A stretch of 58,811 nucleotides of DNA, from the NCBI GenBank assembly GCA_045540275.1, contig JAZQGX010000055.1, positions 1 through 58,811 on the forward strand, given 5' to 3'. Under the pieces are notes generated by a model that ran no database searches, was not told the origin of the DNA, and was given only the letters and a program-made list of their open reading frames with translations. Shown here in pieces: positions 9,043-17,053 of this stretch; within the stretch, counting starts at the first letter, position 1; each line of letters begins with the position of its first letter. The translations under genes were made by a program, and so were the position numbers. Source of the DNA: RGIG8368 sp045540275 (GTDB lineage Bacteria > Verrucomicrobiota > Kiritimatiellia > RFP12 > UBA1067).

Positions 9043-9981
9043 ATGAACTACTGGATACATCGTTGCGCCTATATGGGCGGGCATGAAATACTCGACAAAG
9101 AACATAAGTTGACAATAGGTTTCGCGGACTGCGCGAACACGCCGAAGATGGTGGCCGCGATTGAGAAGCGAGACGGCAAGGCCTTCGACAGGCTCTATGA
9201 GTCTGTTTATGGCGGCGACATTTGGCGTGCCAGGTGGTCGCTTTGGTATTTCACGTGCGAGATGGAAGCCGGCGACATTGTTGTAGTTCCGCGCGACGGC
9301 GGCTTTTCCGTCTGCAAACTCAAGGGTGCGCCGCTTCTTTCAGATCGGCGAAGCGATGCCGACATTGGCTGGGAGTGGAAGGTCGAGACTATCGTCCCCT
9401 ATTGCGCACCTCGCGAGGCTTATGCGACGACGTCGCTCTTAAGCCGCATGAAATGCCGCCAGACGACAATCAACATCAATGGACTGGGAGAAGACGTAGA
9501 AGCGGCATTGCGGCGCTATCGCGGCAAAAAGCCGTTTTCGCTTCCGGTGGAACTTGCCGCCAAGTGCCATGAGCTGCTTGACTCCAATGGTTCGCCAGAT
9601 CATTTCGAACGCCTTTTGCTTGATTATTTCGAACGGCTTGGCGCTAAAGGGGAAATACTGCCAAAGAACTATGGCGGAAAAGTCGGAGATTGTGACGTGT
9701 GCGCAGTATTCCCTGCCTTGAAACTGACGATTTCCGTTCAGGCGAAAAAACACTGGGGCAAGACAGATGAAAAGGCAATCATCCAAATTGCGGAATACGC
9801 AAAGGCCAACAGAAAGACAACAGATGACCCGAATTGGGCATACGTCAGTTGGGTAGTTTCTTTTGCCGACGACTTTACGGAAAAGGCGAAAGAACGGGCA
9901 AAAGCGGAAGACATCGTCCTTGTCAACGGTAAAGATTTCTGTGAAATGATTGTTGCAAATGGCATAGGAGCAGTCTTATAG
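9043..9981 (+). CDS. Mrr-like PD-(D/E)XK restriction endonuclease
   Basis: Encodes 312 residues behind a good ribosome site (AAAAGGAGAATAAC-ATG). The C-terminal third fits the Mrr catalytic fold: HFERLLLDYFERLGA (conserved Glu ~189), then GDCDVCAV (Asp 216/218) and VQAKKH, a Q-x-K version of the third motif (Gln ~233, Lys ~235) known from Mrr-family enzymes. The N-terminal part (IWRARWSLWYFTCEMEAGDI then VVVPRDGGFSVCKLKG) resembles a small PUA/EVE-like reader barrel. Mrr enzymes are type IV restriction nucleases that cut modified DNA. This placement, with a modification reader plus nuclease, is an inference from motifs. It sits beside a methyltransferase remnant and an RHS toxin locus, i.e. 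defence and competition context. Confidence 0.65.
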   Translation: MNYWIHRCAYMGGHEILDKEHKLTIGFADCANTPKMVAAIEKRDGKAFDRLYESVYGGDIWRARWSLWYFTCEMEAGDIVVVPRDGGFSVCKLKGAPLLSDRRSDADIGWEWKVETIVPYCAPREAYATTSLLSRMKCRQTTININGLGEDVEAALRRYRGKKPFSLPVELAAKCHELLDSNGSPDHFERLLLDYFERLGAKGEILPKNYGGKVGDCDVCAVFPALKLTISVQAKKHWGKTDEKAIIQIAEYAKANRKTTDDPNWAYVSWVVSFADDFTEKAKERAKAEDIVLVNGKDFCEMIVANGIGAVL

Positions 9982-10133
9982 TTGCAAGGGCGCGACGGAA
10001 CTGAACGAACCAGCGTTCTCATCCGAGTGGTTGCTGTTCACCCTCCAACGCACCGCCGGGAAAGGCAAAGGCAACTGTCACGCGAAACGCGAGACCCTAC
10101 CATTTGTATGCAGTCTTGAGATCGAACCTTATC

Positions 10134-10496
10134 TCACGGATCGATTATCCGCCCGTCGAGCGAGAGGGTGACGACCTGCCAAGGGATGAACTTGCCGGAA
10201 GCCTGCGATGCCTTCTTCGCGGCCATTTCGAGTCCGCCGCAGCATGGAACCTCTATGCGCACGATGGTGACTGACTTGATGTCGTTCTCGCGCAGGATAT
10301 CCGTCAGTTTTTCCGAGTAGTCCACGGGGTCAAGCTTGGGGCATCCGACAATCGTCACCCTGCCGCGCATGAACTCTTGATGGAAGTTCGCGTAGGCATA
10401 GACCGTACAGTCAGCCGCGATGAGCAGTTTCGCGCCCTGGAAGAACGGCGCATTGACCGGTACAAGCCGAATCTGACACGGCCACTGGGATAGTTG
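10134..10496 (-). pseudogene. C-terminal fragment of a 4Fe-4S-binding protein
   Basis: The minus-strand frame reads QLSQWPCQIRLVPVNAPFF, AADCTVYAYANFHQEFMRGR, VTIVGCPKLD, KLTDILRENDIKSVTIVR and EVPCCGGLE before a TGA at 10134. This matches the C-terminal domain of ferredoxin-type proteins common in anaerobes, which carry two 4Fe-4S clusters in an N-terminal part that is absent here. Homology starts abruptly near 10496; the frame runs back to a stop at 10527 with unrelated sequence. The ATG at 10370 lies mid-domain. A decayed relic rather than a working gene. Confidence 0.6.
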
Positions 10497-10534
10497 AGTG
10501 GGAATGAAGCCCCTCGGATTCGTTATTTAGCCTA

Positions 10535-10785
10535 CTATTCGCACGAATCTACAAAAACGAGCTTCACTGCTTTGAGATAACCGAACTTGAAGTGAGTATC
10601 TGGTTCTAGGTACGAGCCCTCGGTCCATTCGTTCCAAGAGTTGACGGTGATTAACCTCGGCATTCCTCCTCCGTATTCTTATCGGTCCAGTCCTTCGCGC
10701 GTCTGAGCGCGACCTCAAACTTTTCAGGCGTTGAATTTAGCGCTGTCGGCTGCACGGATGACTGCGGATAACGCGGATTCTTCTC
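10535..10785 (-). pseudogene. Frameshifted C-terminal fragment of a GH99-like (WbsX-type) protein
   Basis: Two minus-strand frames join into one homology: NPRYPQSSVQPTALNSTPEK and FEVALRRAKDWTDKNTEEE in one frame, then PRLITVNSWNEWTEGSYLEP and DTHFKFGYLKAVKLVF in another, ending at TAG 10535-10537. NSWNEWTEGSYLEPD is the hallmark of the C-terminus of GH99-like/WbsX proteins linked to polysaccharide metabolism. A one-base shift near 10660-10670 and the missing N-terminal domain show that it is a pseudogene. It is oriented like the neighbouring Fe-S relic. Confidence 0.65.
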
Positions 10786-10877
10786 TTTTTCTGTATAGTC
10801 TATTAGGTTTACAATCCCTTTACAATCCGAGTAGCGAGCGCAACCGCAGAACGGTGTATTTTGCACATCCTTACCGC

Positions 10878-11369
10878 TCAATGAGCGACCCAGACTTGAA
10901 CCGGCTGAGTCTCATAATGACCGGGCTGCCACACGCGCTGGCGCACTCCAAAAGCATCGGTCATGTAGACCCATGCTCCCTCCACCCATACCTGCTGATT
11001 GCGGACCTCGTAATGTCCAGCCGGCGGCGGTGGCGGTGGCGGTTCATGGGATCCGAACAATGCGCTGCCGATCACACCTCCAACGAATCCTCCCCAGAAC
11101 GAGGAGCTCGAGCTCTTTTTGTCGTGATGATGCTTGTCGTGATGATGCTTGTCGTGATGTGACGGCGGAGCGGGATGCTTGGCATGGTGGTTTGGACCGC
11201 GGATATCAGCCTTGCCCGTACCTTTCTTAAGTTTCAATCCGGGAGGAGGCGGAACCTTCTTCTTAACGGAGTTTGGAGCTTTGGGGGGATGCGGTTTTTT
11301 CGCGGCGAAAGCATCCCCAGTAAAAAACGCCATGGTCAGCGCTAAAATCAGTAACATAATTTCTTTCAT
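10878..11369 (-). CDS. Secreted His-rich, Pro-rich protein
   Basis: Start at ATG 11369, behind AAGGAAGGAGCAGGCAC; the upstream extension to 11417 is not needed. A signal peptide (MKEIMLLILALTMAFFTGDAFA) is followed by a Lys/Pro-rich linker, the His-rich segment HHDKHHHDKHHHDKK, a Ser run, a glycine-zipper-like stretch (GGFVGGVIGSALFG), a run of prolines, and a C-terminal WV/GHYE domain (GHYEVRNQQVWVEGAWV and WQPGHYETQPVQVWV) of the kind seen in small exported envelope proteins. The His cluster suggests metal binding in the periplasm; this is inference. The segment is encoded by a 15-base tandem repeat. Confidence 0.6.
   Translation of the reverse strand: MKEIMLLILALTMAFFTGDAFAAKKPHPPKAPNSVKKKVPPPPGLKLKKGTGKADIRGPNHHAKHPAPPSHHDKHHHDKHHHDKKSSSSSFWGGFVGGVIGSALFGSHEPPPPPPPAGHYEVRNQQVWVEGAWVYMTDAFGVRQRVWQPGHYETQPVQVWVAH
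11121..11159. repeat. 15-base tandem repeat encoding HHDK units
   Basis: GTCGTGATGATGCTT is present twice in perfect tandem (11121-11135 and 11136-11150) plus a 9-base partial copy. On the minus strand it encodes the repeated KHHHD units of the His-rich secreted protein, so copy-number change would add or remove five residues in frame. Confidence 0.85.
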
Positions 11370-11524
11370 GTGCCTGCTCCTTCCTTGATTATCTTTAACT
11401 GTGGCAAAGCATACCAAATCAACGGAAATTTTGCCAGCTCAAAGTGTGTGGGGTGCACCGTCTTGCATTCATCATCGCTTTTATGATAGACTGTGCCCAT
11501 CTAAACTTATAAAGGAGATGCCAA

Positions 11525-13852
11525 GTGAAAAGACTTATTTTATTCGCTGCCGCATTTGCGCTTTGCATTTGCACCAGCGTCTTTGCCGCAGAAACCAAAC
11601 ACACCTTCGCCATCGGCGATGACGCATTCTTGCTCGACGGCAAACCGTTTCAAATCAGATGCGGAGAACTGCACGCCCCGCGCGTACCGGTGGAATACTG
11701 GAGCCATCGTCTGAAGATGTTCAAAGCGATGGGTCTCAACGCGGTATGCGCCTACATGTTCTGGAATATGCACGAACCCTTCCCCGGACAGTTCAACTTT
11801 GAAGGCGAGGCCGATGTCGCCGCATTCTGTCGTGCCGCCCAGAAAGAAGGCCTGTGGGTACTTCTCCGCCCAGGACCATACGCATGCGCCGAATGGGAAT
11901 TCGGAGGTCTGCCCTGGTGGTTGCTCAAAGAGAAGAACATTAAACTCCGTTCAACCGACCCGAAATTCCTCATCCCGGCCAAACGATATCTCCGCGAAGT
12001 CACGCGCCGCCTCAAACATCTTCAGGTCACCGAAGGCGGACCGATTCTCATGGTGCAGGTCGAGAACGAATACGGATTCTGGGGCAAAGAAAAAGCGTAC
12101 TTGCCGGAACTCCGCAAAGTGATGCAGGAGGAGGGATTCAAAGTGCCTCTCTTTGCCTGCAATCCCGCCGGATGCCTTAAAAATGGTGCCGATCCCGAAC
12201 TTTTCGCGGTAGCGAACTTCGGCGCAAATCCCAAGGGCGAGTTCAAGCGCCTTCGCGCATTTCAGCCCAAAGGTCCATTGATGTGCGGTGAGTTCTATCC
12301 GGCATGGTTCGATTCCTGGGGCAGCCGCCACCACAAGAAGCCGCCAGCGAAAATGATGAAGACCCTTCAGGAAATGTGCGAAATGAAGGCATCCTTCAGC
12401 ATCTACATGGCGCACGGCGGAACCACCTTCGGATTCTGGTCGGGATGCAACGCCCCCTTCCAACCTCAAACTTCCAGCTACGACTACGATGCACCGGTCA
12501 GCGAAGCGGGTTGGGTAACCGAAAAATTCAATCTGGTTCGCGAACTTTTCTCCAAGCATCTTAATCCCGGAGAGAAACTCGGTGAGATTCCCGCCGCAAA
12601 TCCGGTGATCGAATTCTCAATGAAAGCGGTCGCATCCAGCGCATCGATTTTCGACAACCTCCCGCCCCCCGTGGTCTCCGAACGCCCGAAGACGATGGAG
12701 CAGCTTGATTGCCCCTACGGCGTGGTTCTATACCGCTCCAAAATTCCGGCCGGAGTTTTTGGCACGCTTAACGGCCGCATCCGGGATATGGCGGTCGTCC
12801 GCATCGACGGAAAACCCGCCGGCTATCTCGATTGCCGCAAAGCTTCGCGCGGCATCAAAATCGTTCCTTCGGACAAGGAGCGCACCGTCGACATTCTCGT
12901 CGAACCGATGGGCCGCTACAACTTCGGTACCATCATGCACCAGGCCCACAAAGGCATCGTCGGCAGCGTGAAAGTCGGTGACGTGGAAATCCTCAACTGG
13001 CAGCAATACCGTCTGGCGCTGGACAACGCGATGCTTTCAAAAATCAAGTGGGGACCTGCAAAAGACATCTCCACCTCCTCCGCCATCTCCGACGGCACAT
13101 TCCGCCGCTTCGAAGTCAAGATCGACAAACCCGGCGACACCTTCCTCAACGTCCTTGGACTCAAAAAAGGAGCGGCATGGGTGAACGGGCACAATCTCGG
13201 GCGCTACTGGGGCATTGGTCCGACGCAGACCATGTATGTGCCGGGGTGCTGGCTGAAGCCCGGAATCAACGAATTCATCATCTGGGAATCGGCCGGTTCC
13301 AACTGGAAGGACCGCCCCTTCTCTTCGATGAAGACCCCCATGCTCGACACCATCGACCGCGACATGGACTTCTCCAAAGTCGTCCGAGAGCCTAAAACGG
13401 TCAAATTGGACAAACCGGTCAAAGTCGGCCAGTTCACCAAAGGCAAGGACCCGCAGGACATCATGTTCGACAAACCGGTCAAAGGTCGCTACTTCGCCAT
13501 TAAGGCCACCAGCACCTGGGATGGCGGCAACAGCAATACGTCCATCGCCGAACTCGATCTTCTGGACAAGGACGGCAAGCCGATAAGCAAGGCGCGCTGG
13601 GGAATCGCAGCGGTTGACAGCGAAGAGGTCAATGCCGATGACAATTGCGCGGAGAACGCAATCGACGGTCAGATTGTCGCATTCTGGCACTCGGCTTGGT
13701 CCTCGAATCGCACTCCGCTACCGCACTATCTGGCGCTCGACCTCGGAGAAAGCATCGACGTCTACGGCATCAGGTATGTCGCTCGTCAGGACATGGAGAA
13801 AGGCCGGATCAAGGGATACGAACTTTTCGTCAGTGACGATTTGGTCAAATAA
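11525..13852 (+). CDS. Secreted GH35 beta-galactosidase
   Basis: Encodes 775 residues after AAAGGAGATGCCAAGTG, with a signal peptide (LILFAAAFALCICTSVFAAE). The GH35 barrel is plain: LDGKPFQIRCGELHAPRVP, NAVCAYMFWNMHEP, RPGPYACAEWEFGGLPWWLL, the signature GGPILMVQVENEYG (acid/base Glu ~182) and MCGEFYPAWFDSWG (nucleophile Glu ~256). The middle carries the beta-sandwich typical of long GH35 enzymes (AAWVNGHNLGRYWGIGPTQT); the C-terminal ~150 residues look like a discoidin (F5/8 type C) domain (AENAIDGQIVAFWHSAW, LALDLGESIDVYGIRY). It would remove terminal galactose from glycans outside the cytoplasm. Monocistronic by context: the upstream gene is divergent and a hairpin terminator follows. Confidence 0.93.
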   Translation: MKRLILFAAAFALCICTSVFAAETKHTFAIGDDAFLLDGKPFQIRCGELHAPRVPVEYWSHRLKMFKAMGLNAVCAYMFWNMHEPFPGQFNFEGEADVAAFCRAAQKEGLWVLLRPGPYACAEWEFGGLPWWLLKEKNIKLRSTDPKFLIPAKRYLREVTRRLKHLQVTEGGPILMVQVENEYGFWGKEKAYLPELRKVMQEEGFKVPLFACNPAGCLKNGADPELFAVANFGANPKGEFKRLRAFQPKGPLMCGEFYPAWFDSWGSRHHKKPPAKMMKTLQEMCEMKASFSIYMAHGGTTFGFWSGCNAPFQPQTSSYDYDAPVSEAGWVTEKFNLVRELFSKHLNPGEKLGEIPAANPVIEFSMKAVASSASIFDNLPPPVVSERPKTMEQLDCPYGVVLYRSKIPAGVFGTLNGRIRDMAVVRIDGKPAGYLDCRKASRGIKIVPSDKERTVDILVEPMGRYNFGTIMHQAHKGIVGSVKVGDVEILNWQQYRLALDNAMLSKIKWGPAKDISTSSAISDGTFRRFEVKIDKPGDTFLNVLGLKKGAAWVNGHNLGRYWGIGPTQTMYVPGCWLKPGINEFIIWESAGSNWKDRPFSSMKTPMLDTIDRDMDFSKVVREPKTVKLDKPVKVGQFTKGKDPQDIMFDKPVKGRYFAIKATSTWDGGNSNTSIAELDLLDKDGKPISKARWGIAAVDSEEVNADDNCAENAIDGQIVAFWHSAWSSNRTPLPHYLALDLGESIDVYGIRYVARQDMEKGRIKGYELFVSDDLVK

Positions 13853-13879
13853 AAATCGCAGTCATAGGTTATTGCGGAA

Positions 13880-13916
13880 AAACGGGAAAAAGTGTAAACT
13901 TTCTCCCGTTTGTTTT
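13880..13916 (+). terminator. Intrinsic terminator after the GH35 gene
   Basis: AACGGGAAAAAGT, loop GTAA, ACTTTCTCCCGTT form a 13-base stem with one mismatch, followed by TTTGTTTT. It lies 28 bases after the beta-galactosidase stop and before asd. Confidence 0.75.
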
Positions 13917-13938
13917 AACTATATCAGGATTTCAGACC

Positions 13939-14949
13939 ATGAAGCAATATTCAATCGGACTTGTCGGCGTCGGTGCCGTTGGCGCGGAAATGATCAGCGT
14001 GATTCGCGAACGCAATTTCCCGGCCAAGGAAATCAAGGTATTCGCGTCACGCGAACGGGATGAAGTGATTGCCGGAGAAACATTTCATGTGATGCCGACG
14101 ACCGCGGAATCGTTCAAGGGACTCGACATCGTCCTTTTCGCCGGAGGAACCGGAGCTTCCGTCCAGTTCAAAGACGCCGTCGTCGCGGCCGGAGCGAAGA
14201 TGATTGACAACTCGCGCGCCTTCCGCCAGGATCCTGAGGTCCCACTGGTGGTGCCCCAGGTCAACCCGGAAGACCTTGATTGGAACAAGGGCGTTATCGC
14301 CAACCCCAACTGCACCACCGCCATCATGCTCGAAGCGGTAGCCCCGCTCCACAAGGCGAAGAAGGTCAAGCGCATCATCGCCTCCACATACCAGGCCGCT
14401 TCAGGCGCCGGTGCCAAGGGCATGCAGGAACTTGAGGAGCAGAATGCGGCGATTGCGCGCGGAGAGTCGTTTAAAATCGAGGCTTTCGCGCACCAGCTTG
14501 CGAACAATCTGATTCCGCACATCGATAAATTCGATGAAAACTCATGGTACACGCTCGAAGAGCTGAAGATGCTCAACGAATCGCGCAAGATGCTCCATGC
14601 ACCCGAACTGATGCTCTCCTGCACCAGTGTGCGCGTGCCGATCGCCCGCGCCCATTCCGAGTCGCTCAATCTGGAGTTCGAAAACGACATCACCCCCGAA
14701 GAGGCCCGCGAAATACTCGCCGCCGCCGAAGGCGTAAAGCTTGTCGACGATCCGTTGAACAATCTTTACCCTATGCCGCTTGACGCCACCGCAAAATACG
14801 ATGTTCTGGTTGGACGCATCCGCCAGGACATTTCACGCAACGACAAGAAGGGTCTCGATCTATTTGTCTCCGGCGACCAGCTGCTCCGCGGAGCTGCGCT
14901 GAACGCCGTTGAAATTGCCGAAACCCTGATTACGCGCGGTCTGATCTGA
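13939..14949 (+). CDS. asd: Aspartate-semialdehyde dehydrogenase
   Basis: 336 residues, usual size for the family. Reduces aspartyl phosphate to aspartate semialdehyde with NADPH, feeding lysine/diaminopimelate, threonine and methionine synthesis. The N-terminal Rossmann motif is GLVGVGAVGAEMISVI; the catalytic Cys is in NPNCTTAIMLEAVAPL (Cys ~125); QAASGAGAKGMQEL and RVPIARAHSE (catalytic His ~239) are in place. It is the first gene after the GH35 terminator and is followed 23 bases later by rsfS. No aspartokinase or dap genes lie nearby. Confidence 0.95.
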   Translation: MKQYSIGLVGVGAVGAEMISVIRERNFPAKEIKVFASRERDEVIAGETFHVMPTTAESFKGLDIVLFAGGTGASVQFKDAVVAAGAKMIDNSRAFRQDPEVPLVVPQVNPEDLDWNKGVIANPNCTTAIMLEAVAPLHKAKKVKRIIASTYQAASGAGAKGMQELEEQNAAIARGESFKIEAFAHQLANNLIPHIDKFDENSWYTLEELKMLNESRKMLHAPELMLSCTSVRVPIARAHSESLNLEFENDITPEEAREILAAAEGVKLVDDPLNNLYPMPLDATAKYDVLVGRIRQDISRNDKKGLDLFVSGDQLLRGAALNAVEIAETLITRGLI

Positions 14950-14972
14950 CCGTGCGGGAAAGGAACAACGCC

Positions 14973-15308
14973 ATGACCGACAAAGAACTGGCGCAGGCGC
15001 TGGCCGACGCTCTTGACAGCGCAAAAGCTTTGGATGTAAAAGTCTACAACATCAAGGGGCGATCATCGATTACCGACTTCACGGTGGTTGCCACCGGCAA
15101 TTCCGCGCCACACCTGCGTGCGCTGATTCGCGATGCAGATAACGCGTTGAACAAGCTTGGAATCCGCAGCGTCAGACAGTCCGGTGATCCGGAGAGCGGC
15201 TGGATGCTGCTCGATTACATCAATGTGATAGTTCATGTATTCTCGCCGGAAGCGCGGATTTACTATGACATTGAAAAGTTCTGGGAGACCGCGGAGGCGG
15301 TTTCGTAA
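14973..15308 (+). CDS. rsfS: Ribosomal silencing factor RsfS
   Basis: The product, 111 residues, starts from ATG 14973 with AAGGA 7-8 bases upstream; an in-frame GTG at 14952 lacks such a site. RsfS (Iojap family) binds ribosomal protein uL14 and blocks subunit joining under starvation. Family marks: KALDVKVYNIKGRSSITDF, VVATGNSAPHLRALI, SGDPESGWMLLDYINVIVHV and FSPEARIYYDIEKFW. It shares a transcript with asd by spacing and ends immediately before a strong terminator. Confidence 0.93.
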   Translation: MTDKELAQALADALDSAKALDVKVYNIKGRSSITDFTVVATGNSAPHLRALIRDADNALNKLGIRSVRQSGDPESGWMLLDYINVIVHVFSPEARIYYDIEKFWETAEAVS

Positions 15309-15340
15309 AAAAAAGACCGGCGAAAAGCCGGTCTTTTTTT
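15307..15340 (+). terminator. Strong intrinsic terminator after asd-rsfS
   Basis: An A-run, GACCGGC, loop GAAAA, GCCGGTC and a run of seven T. The stem is perfect (7 GC-rich pairs, extendable by A-T pairs), and the hairpin begins directly at the rsfS stop. Confidence 0.92.
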
Positions 15341-15449
15341 GGGGGAGAAATTTTCCCCTTCGCTACTCGCGGGAATGCGCACCTTCCGAAAAATTAAAGA
15401 ATCTTCCACCTCGTACCGAACTTTCCTCTGCAATAAAACGAAACAAAAC

Positions 15450-15479
15450 ATTGGCACTAATGCAGTAAAAATAGTAGAA
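15450..15479 (+). promoter_or_regulatory. Possible promoter for the DEAD-box helicase gene
   Basis: TTGGCA at 15450-15455, an 18-base spacer, then TAGAAT at 15474-15479. The predicted transcript start would lie only a few bases before the ATG at 15491, so the mRNA would have almost no leader; no good ribosome site is visible there. Confidence 0.35.
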
Positions 15480-15490
15480 TATGCAGTCAA

Positions 15491-17041
15491 ATGCATAAAC
15501 AAAAGTACACAAATCGCAAAAACGCCCACCAGCGCCCATTTTCAGAACGCAAACGCAAGCGCCATCCCGGTTTTGCCGAACGCGAGTGCAACTCCATCCC
15601 GGTACCCAAAGGGGAGATTCCGCCGGCATTTGCAACCTCGGCCTTCGGATTGCTGAACGAAAAAATCCAGCATGCCCTCGCCGACGCAGGGTACTTGACT
15701 CCAACTCCGATTCAGGAGCAATCCATACCCAAATTGCTGGATGGACGCGACCTGCTCGGTTGCGCACAGACCGGAACCGGAAAAACGGCCGCATTCATGC
15801 TTCCCATTCTGCACCGTCTCGCCGCTGAAGGCGGATACGCCGAACCCAAGCACCCACGCGCGCTGGTTCTCGCCCCGACCCGCGAGCTTGCCGCGCAAAT
15901 TGCCAATTGCTGCTCGCAATACGGAAAATTTCTGGGCACCCGCTTTGCCGTTGTCTTTGGCGGTGTCAGCCAGGTTCCGCAGGTCAAAGCGCTGCAGCGC
16001 GGAGCAGATATCGTAATCGCCACCCCCGGCCGCCTCTTTGACCTGATGGATCAAAAGTATGTGTTCCTCGACAAAATCGAGGAGTTCGTGTTGGATGAAG
16101 CCGACCGGATGCTGGATATGGGATTTCTCCCTTCAATCCGGCAGATTTTCGCGTCGCTCCCTGAAAAACGCCATTCTCAGTTCTTCTCGGCGACAATGTC
16201 GCGCGATGTACTGCTGCTGGCGACGGCGATGGTGCACGATCCGGTCAAGATAACCATCTCACCCGAACAGCCGACCGTCGAAGCGATCGCACAAAAACTG
16301 ATGTTCGTCGACAAATCCAACAAATGCGCCCTGCTCGTCAGTATTCTCGAATCCCACCTTGAATACGAAAAGGTGCTGGTCTTCGCCCGAACCCGCCACG
16401 GAGCAGACAAGATCGTCCGCAAGCTTGACCGCGCCCTGATCCATGCCGCGGCAATCCACAGCGACAAGACGCAGGCGATGCGGACAAGGACTCTTGAAGA
16501 TTTTCGCCGCGGCAAAATCCAAGTTCTCGTCGCCACCGATATTGCCTCTCGCGGCATCGATGTGGAGAACATCACACACGTATTCAATTTCGACCTACCG
16601 GAAGAGGCGGAGAGCTATGTCCACCGCATCGGCAGAACCGCAAGAGCCGGAGCTAAGGGAGAGGCCATTTCTTTCGCTTCGCCGGAGGAACGAGGTCTAT
16701 TGCGCAGTATCGAAAAATACATCAAAAAGGAAATCGATATCGACCGCAACCAGCCTTTTCATTCGGATGCAGCAGAGAAAGCTGCGGGCAAATCGGATGA
16801 CGGTCTGCCGCAACCGCCTTGGATGCGAGGCCGCGGCAGCAAACCGGCCGCATCGCGAATGGCTCAGCACGACGACCACGAATCGGACGCTGAATACCAC
16901 AATTTTCCACCGAAAGGGAAAAACCGCAAAACCGAACCGGCAAAACACCGCAAGGGAGCAGGTTTCAGACACAATCGAAACGGCGAATTTCGCAAACGCG
17001 GCGGTTTCAACAGCCACCGTCGCAGCAACCGCCCGAAATAA
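15491..17041 (+). CDS. DEAD-box RNA helicase, RhlE-like
   Basis: Encodes 516 residues. An ATP-dependent RNA unwinding enzyme with all core motifs: Q motif (GYLTPTPIQEQSIP), Walker A AQTGTGKT (residues 92-99), APTRELAAQ, TPGRLFDLM, DEAD (202-205), SAT (~233), DIASRGIDVENITHVFNFD and HRIGRTARAG. The basic N-terminal ~45 residues and the long Arg/Asn/Lys-rich tail (KHRKGAGFRHNRNGEFRKRG) are the RNA-binding extensions typical of the RhlE group, used in ribosome assembly or cold growth. The start is uncertain because the first 40 codons lack a conserved anchor. lysS starts 12 bases after the stop, so the two are probably co-transcribed. Confidence 0.93.
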   Translation: MHKQKYTNRKNAHQRPFSERKRKRHPGFAERECNSIPVPKGEIPPAFATSAFGLLNEKIQHALADAGYLTPTPIQEQSIPKLLDGRDLLGCAQTGTGKTAAFMLPILHRLAAEGGYAEPKHPRALVLAPTRELAAQIANCCSQYGKFLGTRFAVVFGGVSQVPQVKALQRGADIVIATPGRLFDLMDQKYVFLDKIEEFVLDEADRMLDMGFLPSIRQIFASLPEKRHSQFFSATMSRDVLLLATAMVHDPVKITISPEQPTVEAIAQKLMFVDKSNKCALLVSILESHLEYEKVLVFARTRHGADKIVRKLDRALIHAAAIHSDKTQAMRTRTLEDFRRGKIQVLVATDIASRGIDVENITHVFNFDLPEEAESYVHRIGRTARAGAKGEAISFASPEERGLLRSIEKYIKKEIDIDRNQPFHSDAAEKAAGKSDDGLPQPPWMRGRGSKPAASRMAQHDDHESDAEYHNFPPKGKNRKTEPAKHRKGAGFRHNRNGEFRKRGGFNSHRRSNRPK

Positions 17042-17053
17042 CAGGACAATAAC

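Noticed and set aside
9982..10133. Short plus-strand frame after the Mrr-like gene (TELNEPAFSSEWLLFTLQ)
   Set aside because: About 50 codons, no start signal and no family recognised; left as unexplained intergenic sequence.
11121..11159. Possible CRISPR-like array
   Set aside because: 15-base units without spacers, inside a coding region; a simple tandem repeat.
10731..11162. 143-codon plus-strand frame with a C-terminal VVMMLVVMMLVVM run
   Set aside because: It is the antisense of the GH99-like relic and of the His-rich tandem repeat.
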